A DNA stretch of 64,000 nt from Dugong dugon (lineage: Eukaryota; Chordata; Mammalia; Sirenia; Dugongidae). The stretch's first letter is position 1. Each line of letters begins with the position of its first letter. Made by a program: the position numbers and the translations under genes. Below the pieces are notes generated by a model. That model searched no databases. It was not told the origin of the DNA and was given only the letters and a program-made list of their open reading frames with translations. This document shows, one piece after another, positions 37,801-49,925 of this stretch. The DNA lies in assembly GCA_030035585.1 (NCBI GenBank), contig CM057463.1:140462736-140526735 (forward strand), given 5' to 3'.

Positions 37801-37989
37801 ATTTGGAAATTAGGATAACATCTGTGTTACAGAAAATTGATAGCTTCCCATTTAGAAAGGAAAGTGTTTTGAAACACAAAGTAAAACATAAAAAGCATAA
37901 TTGTTGCTTGAAAAGTTGAAAAACTACATCAGTAACCATCAAGTTCTGAATTATTTTTTTGTTAACAACTTCTTGTATTTTTCTATTAT

Positions 37990-38300
37990 TATTCTTAGGT
38001 CTATCATTTTCTTAATTTTTTAAATTAAATTTTAATTTCCTTTTTGAGATTAAAAAAATTAACTCTTCAGAATCAAAAAAGCTGCAAAAATAGTACAAAG
38101 GATTCCTGCATACCTTTCACTCATCTTTGCCAAATATTAACATTTTGTATAACACAATGTTCAAAAACAGGAAATTAGCATTAATACAATAATTTTAATT
38201 AATCTACAGAGTTTACTCAAATTTTGTCAGTTGTCTCACCAATATATATTTTTTTAAAGAGCCAGGATCTAGTCAATTATCACACATTGCATTTATCTCC
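37990..38300. mobile_element. L1 3' UTR-like fragment
   Basis: 'gcaaaaatagtacaaagga', 'tgccaaatattaacattt' and 'aggatctagtcaattatc' follow a 3' UTR segment I know from old L1 subfamilies. Orientation uncertain. Confidence 0.6.
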
Positions 38301-38304
38301 TCCA

Positions 38305-39335
38305 ACATAGCAAACGATGGATAACCTTACAAATAATGGGAATTCCAGAACACTTAATTGTGTTCGTGTGGAACCTGTACAAAGACCAAGAGGCAGTCGT
38401 AGAACTGAAAAAAGAGATCCTGCTTGGTTTGAAATCAGAAAAGGTGTGTGTCAGGGGTGTTTATTTAATTTGTATGCTGGAAAATAAGCCAAGGAGCTGG
38501 ACTATGCCAAAAAGAATATAGCATCAGGATTGGAGGAAGAATCATTAACAACCTGAGATATAGAGATGACACAGAAGTGGAAAGGACTTGAAGCACTTAC
38601 TGATGAAGATCACAGACTACAGCCTTCAGTATGGATTACACCTCAACATAAAGAAAAGAAAAATCCTCCCAATTGGACCAATAAGCAACATCATGATAAG
38701 TGGAGAAAAGATTGAAGTTGTCAAAGATTTCATTTTCTTGGATCCACAATCAACGCCCATGGAAACAGCAGTCAAGAAATTAAATGGTGTATTGCATTGG
38801 GCAAATCTGCTGTGAAAGACCTCCTTAAAGTGTTAAAAAGCAAAGATGTCACTTTGAGGACTCAGGTGTGCCTGATCCAAGTCATAGTATTTTCAATTAC
38901 CTCTATGAATGCAAAAGCTGGACAATGAATAAGGAAGACCGAGAAAGAATTGATGCCTTTGAATTACTGGTGTTGGCGAAGAATCTTGAATATACCATGG
39001 ACTGCCAGAAGAATGAACAAATCTGTCTTAGGAGAGAAATACAGCCACAATGTTCTTTAGAAATGAGGATGGCGTGACTTTGTCTCAAGTACTTTGGTCA
39101 CGTTATCAGGAGGGACCAGTCCCTGGAGAGGAATATCATGCTTGGTAAAGGAGTGAAAAAGTGAAAAAGAAGATCTTCAAAGAGATAGATTGACACAGTG
39201 GCTGCAACAATGGGCTTAAACACAGCAATAATTGTGAGGATGGTGCAGGACTAGGCAGCATTTCATTCTGTTGTGCATAAGGTCACTATGAGGTGGAAGC
39301 GACTCAACAGCACCTAACAACATCAATAATGTAAT
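38305..39335 (+). mobile_element. RTE LINE fragment with broken reverse transcriptase
   Basis: Plus-strand RTE from RT mid-domain ('aatgggaattccagaacac') to the 3' end ('agcacctaacaacatc'). Coding traces include RQRGVY-like, LKHLLMKITDYSLQYG and CKSWTMNKEDRERID. The YADD box reads YRDD and the segment before it is partly deleted relative to 22330-23590. Inactive. Confidence 0.9.
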
Positions 39336-39424
39336 CTGTGTTTCTTTGTCCTTCATAGCTTTGACACTTTTGAAAAGTACTAACCAGTTATTTTACACAA
39401 TGTCTCTTGATTTGTGCTTACCTG

Positions 39425-39873
39425 ATTGTTATGGACTGAGTTGTATCCACCCAAAATATATTTTGAAGTCCTAACCCCTATATTGGTGAATATGACCTTG
39501 TTTGGATAAAGGGTTTTGTTTCTGAAGATGTTATCAGTTAAGTTGATGAGGTCATACCTGAGTAGGGTGGGTTCTAATCCCTTCTAAGTGGTATCTTATA
39601 AAAGGGGAGAACAGACATGGAGACAGAATCACACGAGAGGAGATGCTGTGTGAAGAAACATCTAAAAGCCAAGGAATTCCAAGAAATGTGTGGGATTATC
39701 AGAAGCTGGAAGAGACAAAGAAATCGTCCCCAGAAAAGAGAGAGGGAGAACATAGTCCTGTCGATGCCCGAACTATTCACTCTTAGTCTCCAGAACTGTG
39801 AGACAAAAAATTTATGTTCTTTAAAGTCACCTACTTTGTGGTATTTTGCTGAGGCAGCCGTAGGAAACTAAGA
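39425..39873 (+). repeat. 5' LTR of MaLR provirus
   Basis: 'tgttatggactgagttgtat' to 'gccgtaggaaactaagaca'. Contains a polyadenylation-region-like 'ttctttaaagtcacctac'. Confidence 0.85.
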
Positions 39874-41077
39874 CAGAGATTGGTACCAAAAAGTGGGGTG
39901 CTGCTCTAACAAATACCTAAAAATGTGCAAGTGGTTTTGGTGTTGGGTAATGGGTACAGGCTGGAAGAGATTACAGTCACTTGATAATAAAAGTTAAGAT
40001 GGCTTTGAAGATACTGCTGGTAGAATTATAGACTTAACAGGCAATTCTGCTGAGAGCTCAGAAAGAAATCTTATGTCATTACAAACAGAATGTTGCTAGA
40101 GATGTGGACATTAAATGTGCTTCTGGTAAGGCCTTAAACGGAAATAATGAATATGTTATTGAACATGGGAGGAAAGGATATCCTTGTTATAAGGTGGCAA
40201 AGAATTTAGCTGAGTTATGTTCAAGTGTTTTGTGTTCAGTAGAGCTTGTAAGTGACAAACTTGGATTTTGGCTGAGGAGATTTCTAAGCAAAATCTTGAA
40301 GGTGCAGCCTAGTTCCTCCTTGCTACTTATAATAAAATGTAGGAGGAAAGAAGTAGGTTAAGAAATGAACTGTGCAAAAAGGAGCCATAACTTGAAGATT
40401 TGGAGAATTATCAGCTTACTCATGTTGTAAAAATTAAGAAAGCATGCTCTAGAGCGATCACCATGTGTTGGCTAGACAACTGTTTGCTACAGAGATTAGG
40501 TATGTGACTTAAGAATCCATGCCGCTATCTCAGCAGAAACCCTGCCAGCTTAGACTGAAGGGGACAGAGATGGGACCAACTGAAGAAAAGCTGTATAATG
40601 CCTGAAATTCCACAAGCAGGAAATAAGCTGATGTATCTACTGGGTTGCAAACATCTATTGTCTTTCAAGAAAAGAAAAGGATCATCCCAGGAGCAATTCA
40701 GAGGCCATGAGGGCTTCTGTCATGGGTCTGGTGGGGCAGGGCTGCCACTTCCTCCATTGCACAGGGCTGGGTCACTGCCTCAGTCCAAGGGGCAGGGCTC
40801 TCTTTCTAGTGGGCCAGGACATGCTGTGCAGGGTCTGGAGGGTAGGGCCACTGCCTGGGTAGTTTCACAGAAAGAATTATTTTTCTAAGTCTTGAAATTT
40901 GTCTTGCTGGATTTCAGGCTTCTTGGTAACTGTGAGCCCTTCTTTCCATCTAATTTCTCCCTTTTGGAATGGAAGTGTCTACCCTGTGGCTGTTCCACCA
41001 CTGTACTTTGGAGGCAAGGTTCACAGATGGGGAGGAATTTTGCCCCAGGATGAAACATGCCCAGAGTCTTCCATACA

Positions 41078-41277
41078 CAAACTCATTGTCATCAAGTCGA
41101 TTTTGACTCACAGTGGCCCTATAGGACAGAGTAGAACTGCCCCGTAGGGTTTCCAAGGCTGTTAATGGTTACAAAAAGAGACCGCCACATCTTTCTCCCA
41201 TGGAGTGGCTGGTGTGTTCAAACTGCCTACCTTTTGGTTAGCAGCTGAGTGCTTAACCACTGCACCCCCAAGCCTTC
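41078..41277 (-). mobile_element. AfroSINE, long form
   Basis: Reverse copy: 'actcattgtcatcaagtcg', middle 'gaccgccacatctttctcc', head end 'gcttaaccactgcaccccc'. Lies in the provirus internal region. Confidence 0.93.
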
Positions 41278-41284
41278 TTCCCAG

Positions 41285-42025
41285 AGTCTTACCCACATAT
41301 AATATTGTGTTTAGTCCTTCTGTTCTACCTTCTAGTTCATTGCATAGTGTCTGGGGTCTTAAAAGCTTGCAAGCAGCCATCCAAGATACAACAATTGGTC
41401 TCTATTGTCCTGGAACAATGGAGGAAGAAGGAAAGTCAGGAATAGGAGGAGGAAATGGAATGTGTGGCTAATTGCCTCCATGAACCTATGCCTCCTTCGC
41501 CATGAGACCAGAACTGGATGGTGCCTGGCTACCATTACTATTTTGATCGAAGATTTTATAAAAGAATCCTGATCAAAAGAAAGAAAATGCAGAACAGCAT
41601 TTAAAATTCTCATGGAATCCAGATATTCTGGAGCCATGGATACTGTATGAACCCCTGAAACTATTGCCCTGAGATAATCTTTAAACATTAAACCAAACTA
41701 TCCCCTAAAGTCCTCTTAAAACCAAACAATAGTTTAGCCTAACTAGTAAAGAATGTCTGTCTTGAGCCTTGTGCTCTTTTAAAATCTATCTATGTGGGAT
41801 CAGTCTGACAACAGCAACTTGAAAGATTAGATAGTAAACTTAGGGGCAGTGAGTTTACGTTAATGAGAGAGGAACAACTAAAAAAAAAAGAAGGATAAGA
41901 ATGGTTTGCAACTTGAAGAATGTAATCAATGTCACTGATTTGCACATGTAAAAATTGTTGAATTGGTGTATGTTCTGCTGTGTATATTCTCAACAACAAC
42001 AAAAAATAAATTATTTTAAAAATGA
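41285..42025 (+). mobile_element. L1 3' end nested in provirus
   Basis: 'gtctggggtcttaaaagctt' and 'gatggtgcctggctacc' match the L1 3' UTR seen at 29068-29980 and 48200-49925. It ends 'cttgaagaatgtaatcaatg' and A-rich sequence. 5'-truncated insertion. Confidence 0.82.
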
Positions 42026-42084
42026 GATTTTAGACTTAGAGTGGCTATTGGAATGGATTAAGACTTTTGGGGATGCTGAGATAG

Positions 42085-42245
42085 AGTGAGGAGCCGTGGT
42101 GGCACAGTGATTAAGAACTTAGCTGCTAACCAAAAGGTCAGCAGTTCAAATCCACCAGCCACTCCTTGGAAACCCTATGGGGCAGTTCTACTCTGTCCTA
42201 TAGGGTCACTATGAGTAGGAATTGACTTGATAGCAATGGGTTTTG
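42085..42245 (+). mobile_element. AfroSINE, short form
   Basis: 'gagccgtggtggcacagtg' to 'gatagcaatgggttttgtt', complete, plus-oriented, in the internal region of the provirus. Confidence 0.95.
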
Positions 42246-42328
42246 TTCTGGCTGTTTGAGATAAGGCGATGGGGTGAATGCATTTTGCACACGGGAAGGA
42301 CATGAATTTTTGGAGACCAGACAGTGGA

Positions 42329-42833
42329 CTGTTATGGTTGAATTGTTAAATTGTGTCCCACCAAAATATATGTCGAAGTCTTAACTCCTATACTAGTGAA
42401 TGTGACCTTGTTTGGAGATAAAGTCTTTCTTTGAAGATGTTATCAGTTAACAAGGTCATATTTGAATATAGTGGTTCCTAATCCCTTCTTGAACAGTGTC
42501 TTATAAAAGGGGACAACATACAGACATTTATACAGAAGAAGAGGTTGTGTTAACCTGCACTCAGGAGGAGGGGCCTTGTGAACGTGCTCGCAGGAGGCTG
42601 GACTGTGTGAACCTGCATACAGGAGGAGAGGCTATGTGAATATGTATCTAAAAGCTAAAGAATGTCAAGAAATGCCCAGGGCTACCAGAAGCTGGAAGTG
42701 ACAAGGAACCAAGCATCTCCCCCTAGAGCTGACAGAGAGAGAACTGTGAGACAATAAGTTTATGTTCTTTAAAGTCACCCACTTCATGGTATTTTGTTAA
42801 TGTTCGTTAGTTTCTGTTAGGAAACTAAGACAC
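42329..42833 (+). repeat. 3' LTR of MaLR provirus
   Basis: 'tgttatggttgaattgtt' to 'gttaggaaactaagacac'. It carries a local expansion of a 'gaacctgcatacaggagga'-like unit near 42555-42640, absent from the 5' LTR. Confidence 0.83.
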
Positions 42834-42939
42834 TGATGTTTCAGCATTATTAAATTCTCACGCATATTTTTGTCAAGAATATCATTGAGGTAAAAAAAAA
42901 AAAAAAAAAGAATATCATAGAAGTGATGTTGTGCCTTTC

Positions 42940-45000
42940 TCGGTGCATCTTATTGAGGAATGCATGTCGATATGTCTCATATTGCTGATGTTAATTTTGA
43001 TTATTTGGCTTGATGTGTCTGCCAGTTTTCTCCTCTGTAGTGTTTCTATTTTTTGATACATATAAATCAAAATATAGTTTGATATTATGAAAATATTCTG
43101 CTTCTTACCATGCTTTCACCAACTAATTTTAGAATCCGTTATGAATCTTGCCTAAAAAAAAATACTGTGGTGTTTGCCAAAGGTGATTTTCTATTTCTGT
43201 TATTCCTTATACATTTATTAATTGGAATTTTACTGGCAGCTTTCCCTTCTGCTCCATTTATTTATTTATTCACATCAGTCTGGACTTATGGATATTTGTT
43301 TTATTCTATGGGTTATAATCTACTATTATGACTATTTATTTTCTTGTTCAAATTACCCCAGACTTGGTCATTGGGCCTCTTCAAGAGGGCTTCTTTGCTT
43401 TTGACATGTCCTTAATTTTTGAGCATTACATTGCTTTCTGGCACCACAAGATGTTCCAGGTTCATTTTGCACTTTCTATGCCCCAGATGTGGAATCTGTT
43501 ATTTCTTAAGACGCCCTGGCTCCTTTCATTGGAGAATGGCATTTAGAAGCTAAGATATGGGCCCTCGGTGCACTCACAGCTACTGAAGTGTGATTACTTT
43601 TAGGCTCTGTTAATTTTCTCGCACCGAGCTAGGAAATACATGTGTGTAAATGCACACATACATACCCATCTATATCTTTTTCTATATTTATGATATATAT
43701 ATGTATATATATTACATGCATACACACATACATATAATTATATAACACATATTAAAAAATCATAGAGTTCATTCTAGTCTTCCCCTTTTCTTTATCTTAT
43801 CTCTTTTCTCTGAAAGTGAGAAACCTGTCTATCATTATCCACACTGTATTTACTTTTTGCTTAATCCTAGAATATATATAGTTATAGAATTCCTATCTTA
43901 TAACCCTATGAAAAAGAGATTGGCTAACCAGAGTATAATATGTATACTGTAGAGGGGTTTTTTTTTTTTTTTTTTTTTTTTTGGTCTTTAGCTTTGGAGT
44001 ATAGAGAAAGAATATTGTCTTTCAAAGTTACTTAGGTAAGTTCTTTCCTTCCCTATCCCTTTCAGTGTACGGTACTTTTATGCAAATAACACAGTGTTAG
44101 ATGTATTTTTGCCAAATGTGCAGCACCCCCCACCCCTAGTTTCATAAGCAGACTATGCTGCGCGTTATTTGGAAAAATACGGTAGTTACTCATTTATAAT
44201 AGAGTTAGGGTGATTTTTATTGTTTGTATTCCATTTTGGATTTCCCCTATACCCTGGTTAATTTTAGTTAATTATTTTATTTTTCAAGTATTGCAAACAT
44301 CAACCTGGTTCTAAAATTCAGAACTAATAATAATGAAAAAAAAAAGCTATTCGAAAAGTCTACTCCAAGAAGTGGCACAGCTACCTCAATCTCTTCTGTC
44401 TTTGTTTTCAATCCCTCATTCTTTTCATAATCACTCACTGTAGGTAATCAATCCCATTAGTCTCTGATTTATTCTTTCTTTGTTTCTTTTTTCACAATTG
44501 TGCAGATAGCAGATATATGTTTTTCCCATTCTCTTACACAATTAAAGTAGCATATTACAGAATCTCTCTTACTTTTTTTTTTCATTCTCTTAAAAATATA
44601 TTTTGGAGATAATGCCATGGTCCATAGAGATCTTCCTCATTCATTTTTACAGCTTCATAGTAATCCACTTTGTGGATGTGCAATGGTTTATTTAACCACG
44701 CTTCTTTAGGCATTTAGGTTGTTTCCAGTATTTTGCAATTATAACCCATGCTATAGTGAATGAACTTGTACACTTACAATTTTTTTCTCATTGTTGGAGG
44801 TATATCTTCAGAATAAATTCCTACAAGTGGAATTACTGAGTCAAAAGGTAAGTACATATGTGGTTTTGTTAGACATTGCCAAATTCCCCTCCAAAAGAGT
44901 TGTACTAATTTACATTCACATCAGCAATGTATGAAAGTTCCTCTTTTCCCCACAGCCTTACCTGTAGAATGTGCTGTAACACTTTTTTATTTAATCTCCT
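42940..45000 (-). mobile_element. Old L1 3' region
   Basis: 44580-44960 reads as reversed L1 ORF2-end sequence ('cacgcttctttaggcattta', 'gtgaatgaacttgtacac'). 43110-44560 carries 3' UTR-like phrases ('ggagaatggcatttagaag', 'gagctaggaaatacatgtg'). A 25-base T run lies at 43958-43982 and TA/CA-rich sequence around 43680-43740. The two halves may be separate insertions; orientation of the left half is uncertain. Confidence 0.65.
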
Positions 45001-45292
45001 AATCTGAGTTTAGGGATCCAAACCCAAGAATCTAATTTTCTCCAGATTTTGCTGAAGTGTCTATAAATGCGGGTGAATTTCTCTCTTTCTGAGTTTCCCA
45101 GTATCAGTCCAAGTTCTTGGCCTGCCGGGAAGTGACCTTCCTTACTACCTGTAAGGCAGGGACTATATAAACTGTAGAACAGGTAGCAGCTCAGTGCCCT
45201 AGGAGGACTTTGTATACTTCAGTTCACATATGAAATATAAAACTTTGTTTTTTAACGGTGGGCTTATTCTCAAACATGATATCCCAGGTGTG

Positions 45293-45885
45293 ATGGTTAA
45301 GATTGTGTGTCAGCTTGACTGGGCCATGATTCTTAGGGTTTAAATGTGATCACTCTCATGATTGAATATACTATGAGTAGCCAATCAGATGAAAGGGAGT
45401 TTCCTTGGGGGTGTGGCCGGAATCAGCAGACGTTCTGGCTGTTTGCTCACTCTGGATCCTGTGGTTGCCTCCTGTTGTCTCATCTCCGGTTCTTGGGACT
45501 TGAGCTGTCAGCTTATCTGCCAAATTTGGGATTCGTCGATCTTCACAGCCTGTGAGTGGAGCCCTGCTCCCTGACCTGCTGATCTTGGGTTCGCCAGCCT
45601 CTGCAGCTACGTGAATCAGGAGAAACCTTGTGGTCTTGCCTGCAGTTCTTGGAATTCATCAGCCTTCACAACCTGTGAGCGGGAGCCCTGCTCTCTGACT
45701 TGCCAATCTTGGGCTCCCTGCTTCTGTGGCTGCGTGACTTGGGAGAGACATCTACCCTGATCCATGGACTTAGGACATTCCAGCCTCTACAATCGCATGA
45801 GCTGTTTCCTTGATATAAACCTCTCTTTATATGTATACGCTTTACTGGTTTTTCTTCTCTAGAGAATCCAGCCTAAGACACCAGG
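45293..45885 (+). mobile_element. ERVL-type (MLT2-like) LTR
   Basis: Starts 'tgatggttaagattgtgtgt' and ends 'gagaatccagcctaagaca', with 'gctgtttccttgatataaac' before the end. About 590 bp. A second copy lies at 48806-49450. Confidence 0.8.
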
Positions 45886-46590
45886 CATAGGTTTAGTTGC
45901 ACAATTAATTTGTTTAATTACATCCTGATAAGGAGGACAGATTCTTATGGAACCTATGCATATCATTACATTGTCAAGAAGAGTAAAGACGTTTATTAAA
46001 AATATTTGTCCCTAGATCCTAAGGGGCAGTGATACCAACAATATTTCTAACAAATATACTTAATTCAGCCCCATGTAATCAATTCTTATTTTTCTGGGTG
46101 TTAGCTTGGCAGTCTGCTCTCGCAAAGTTATCTGCTCCTGGACTAAAATGAATCCTGGAAATCCTGACTCATTCCTCTAATACACTCTGACAGTTCTAAG
46201 TGATGTCTCCTTAAGCTCCAAAGTCAATAGTCTATTTCTTGAAGCATCAATAGTTGAGAGGACCTGGTACAATCCTTTTCACAAGACTCTGAAACTTTTC
46301 TGCTTTGTAGAAGACTCAGTGTTTGGCCTCTGCCTCATAGCAGAACTTTCAGGCAGGCAAGAGAGGAAACCAGAATTGTCTGTTGATGATAAGGCTGAAT
46401 GATAAGGGTTAATTTTATCAGTAACCAACAACGTCAGAATGGAGGAGAGTTAAATCCTCTGTTGGGATATAATCCACTACTGGTTTATAAGGATTAGATC
46501 AATATTTCCCTTTCAGGTAGGAACATAGTATGGACAGTGGGAGCCTTCTCGTGTATAGTTTCTGAAATATATATAGATTAATAACATTTT
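45886..46590. other. Unassigned; possible ERV internal remnant
   Basis: Follows directly after an LTR, so it may be internal sequence of the element, but no protein similarity is readable. Confidence 0.35.
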
Positions 46591-46591
46591 T

Positions 46592-46802
46592 AAGGAGCCC
46601 TAGTGGTGCAGACGGTTAAGTGCTTGGCTGCTAACCGAAAGGTTGATAGTTTGAACCCACCCAGCGTCTCTGCAGGAGAAAGACCTGGACATCTGCTTCT
46701 GTAAATATTACAGCCAAGAAAACCCTATAGGGCAGTTCTAATCTGTCACTTGGGGTCACCATGAGCAGATTTTGACTTGACGGCACCTAACAGTAACAAC
46801 AG
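46592..46802 (+). mobile_element. AfroSINE, long form
   Basis: 'aaggagccctagtggtgca' to 'acggcacctaacagtaac', with the long-form middle 'ggacatctgcttctgtaa'. Confidence 0.94.
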
Positions 46803-46869
46803 TCACATTTTTATCTGAATGAAATTCACTCCATAAAAGGGAGCTTGTCTGATTTCCCAACTCTTTCCT

Positions 46870-47225
46870 TGCAGCCTTTACAGTTTTGTGTGAGTTGCTG
46901 TTGTGTTGACTATGACTCATGGTGACCTCATGTATCACAGAACAAAACACTGTCAGGTCCTATGCCATCTTCATGATACTTGTTATGTTTGAGCCCATTT
47001 TTGTGACTATCAGGTCAGTCATCTCATTGAGAGTTTCCCTCGTTTTTGCCAATCCTCCACTTTACCAAATGTTTTGTCCTTTTCTAGTGATTGGTCTTTC
47101 CTGATGACGTGTGCAAAGGAAGCAAGCCAAAGTCTCACCATTCTTGCTTCTAACAAGCATTCTGGTAATATTCCTTCTAATACTTATCCATTCGTTCTTT
47201 TGGCAGTCCACTGTATATTCAGTAC
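46870..47225 (-). mobile_element. RTE LINE 3' fragment
   Basis: 'gttgctgttgtgttgacta', 'gagagtttccctcgtttttg' and 'ttcttttggcagtccactg' match the 3' part of the RTE at 25079-25400. Confidence 0.9.
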
Positions 47226-48200
47226 TTAGTATTGAGCTTATTAAGAAATATGAAACATACAAAAAATTGTCAAATTATTTCTAGTATTCTACCTTTTATA
47301 AGGTAGGTAAACAAAAGATATCTTTTCATTTAAAAAGATATCTTTAATTCATTCATTTATTCATCTGAATTTTGTGTCTGACCTTGAGAAAACAAACTCT
47401 AAAGCATTAACAGAAGAGATTGGTCATTTGGTTAAGATGGAGCAGAGGTGCCGAAAACAATGAATGGTTGTAGCTTGGTCTCCTACTAGTCAAAATTACA
47501 ACATAATAATTTAAAACAAACATAAGTAGAAGGTAGCACAACTCTAAAGAAACTTAGCTCTTTCAGAAGTGAGGAACTTTTGTTTTTTTATTTGTTTGTT
47601 TTAAGTAATCAAGGACATAAAGTAACATAAATACAGAAAATAAATCTGGTGAGAGAGAATCTCAACTATCTGGGCAGATTACAAAGAAGTAACAAATAAT
47701 TTTTACTACTTCTTGTTAAGAGCAGACTGAATACTCCCACACCAATTTGTCATTTTAACAGAGAGAAAAACAAATTTTAGCCTTCTGTTAAGTAATATTT
47801 AGCAGTAAAGAATTCATAGAGGTATTTTTTTTCTTTTTATCTTATAAGTAAACTTATAAAAACTGAGCTAACTTTGCCAAATTTTAATGCCTTTCATTGC
47901 TTCTCTTCAGACTCATTATTTGCAATTTTTATAAACAAAGACAAATAATATTTATTTTCTGCAAACCTTCTACAACTTTCTCTATCCATACAAGCTTTTC
48001 CTTTCACTATCTTCTTTAGTCTTTTGACAATCAGACTCTTCTTTAAGACAAAACTACTCCCTTTATCCATTGATAAGTAAAACTACACACCATTACTTTG
48101 CACAGACATTTGGTCTTTTTCTGAGACCATTGTTCTAGGGTAACTTCAACACTCATCTTTACCCAAAATATCTAACTTCTCTTTCACAGAGAAAATTGGG
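47226..48200. other. Unassigned AT-rich DNA
   Basis: No supported feature. Confidence 0.4.
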
Positions 48201-49925
48201 AGGTAAGTAATTGAGAACTGTTTGTCATACACAAGCATGTTAGCACACTTAAAATGACACCTATAATAAGAACTCAAGAAAAGGTTTAAACACAGAAGAA
48301 AACATTCTTTGGTGGTTACAAGGGTGGGGAGGCAGGGAGAGGTGAATTCACTAACAAGATAGTAGACAAGAATCATCTTAGGTGAAGGGAAGGACAACAC
48401 ATAATACAGGGGAAGTCAGCACAACCGGACTAAACAAAAAGCTAAGAAGTTTCTTGAACACAATCAAATACTTTGAGGGACAGAGTAGCAGGGGCTGGGA
48501 TCTGGGGACCATGTTTTCGGGGGACATCTAGGCAATTGGCATAACAAAGTTTATTAAGAAAATGTTTTGCATCCCACTTTGGTGAGTGGCGTCTAGGGTC
48601 TTATAAGCTTGCGAGTGGCCATCTAAGATGCATCAACTGGTCCCAACCCACCTGGAGCAAAGGAGAATAAAGAACACCAAAGACACAAGGAAAATATTAG
48701 CTCAAGAGACAAAAGGGCCGCATAAACCAGAGACTCCATCAGCCTGAGACCAGAAGAACTAGATGGCGCCTGGCCACCACTGATGACCGCCCTGACAGGG
48801 AACATGTGATGGTTAAGATTGTATGTCAACTTGTCTAGACCATTATTCTCAGAGTTTTAGCAGTTGTATAATGTTGTGATCACCCCCATGATGGAATCTG
48901 CTGAGTGGTACTGGCAGAGGCGGGGCCCGTGGCAGCTCACCGCCCTCTCAGTTTCATCTCTCTGCCTTCCGCCAGTTACTTTCTGCCTCCTCCCCTTGCC
49001 AAGGTTTTTCGCTTGTTCCAGACTCAGCAGCTGCCGCTTGTTGTCTCACCTCCGGTTCGTGGGACTTCAGCTAGCAGCTTCCTTGTTGATGTTGGAGTTC
49101 GTCGAACTTCTCAGCCTGCGAGCAAGAGTCCGGTTCCCTGACCCGCTGACCTTGGTTTCGCCAGCCCCTGCAGCTACGTGAATCAGGAGAAACCTTGTGG
49201 TCTTGTCTGCTGATCTTGGAATTCACTGACCTTCATAGCCTGTGAGTGGGAGCCCCTCTCCGACATGCTGACCTTGAGTTCACCAGCTTCTGTGGCTACG
49301 TGAACTGGGAGAGGCCTCTACCCTGATCTGTGGACTTGGGACGTTTTAGCCTCTTCAATTGCGTGAGCTATTTCCTTGATACAAAGCTCTCTCTATATTT
49401 ATTTATACGCTTTACTGGTTTTGTTTCTCTACAGAACCTAGACTAAGAACACAACAGAGAGTCCCTGACAGAGCAGGAGAAAAGTGTGGTGCAGAATTCA
49501 AATTCATGTAAAAAGACCAGGCTTAATGGTCTGACTGAGACTGGAGGAGCCCTCAAAGATACGGTCCCTGGATGCTCTGTTAACCCAGAATTAAAACTAT
49601 TCCCACAGTGAACTCTTCAGACAAAGATTAGACTGGACTGTAAAACATAAAATAATACTAGTGAAGAGTGCGCTTCTTTGTTCAAGCAGATACATGAAAC
49701 TAAATGGGTAGCTCTTGTCTGGAGGCAGGATGAGACAGCAGAAAGGGACAGGAGCTGGTTGGGTGGACACGGGAAACCAGGACTGGAAAGGGGCAGTGTG
49801 CTGTCACATTATAGGGATTACAACTAGTGTCACATAACAATATGTGTATAAATTTTTGTGTGAGAAATTAACTTTAGCTGTAAACTTTCACCTAAAGCAC
49901 ACACACACACAAAAGGCACATATCA
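48200..49925 (+). mobile_element. L1 3' end, 5'-truncated, interrupted by an LTR
   Basis: Plus-oriented version of the 3' region of the L1 at 29068: 'aagaaaacattctttggtgg', 'agggtcttataagcttgc', 'cagcctgagaccagaagaa', then after the LTR 'acagagagtccctgacaga' and the end 'aactttcacctaaagcac'. Confidence 0.88.
48806..49450 (+). mobile_element. ERVL-type (MLT2-like) solo LTR in L1
   Basis: 'tgatggttaagattgtatgt' to 'cagaacctagactaaga', the same family as 45293-45885. L1 sequence resumes on the right; 'gaaca' lies on both sides and fits a 5-bp target duplication. Confidence 0.82.

Larger units (their letters stand above)
39425..42833 (+). mobile_element. MaLR-type provirus, both LTRs present
   Basis: Left LTR 39425-39873 and right LTR 42329-42833 share 'gtgaccttgtttgga'-like, 'gatgttatcagttaa' and 'aactgtgagaca' blocks. 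The internal part begins right after the left LTR with 'ttggtaccaaaaagtggggt', a MaLR internal start. Nested insertions (AfroSINE 41078, L1 41285, AfroSINE 42085) interrupt it. No gag, pol or env frame is intact; MaLR elements normally lack pol and env. Confidence 0.85.

Noticed and set aside
48864-49181. 105-codon plus-strand open frame
   Set aside because: It falls within the MLT2-like LTR; no known protein.
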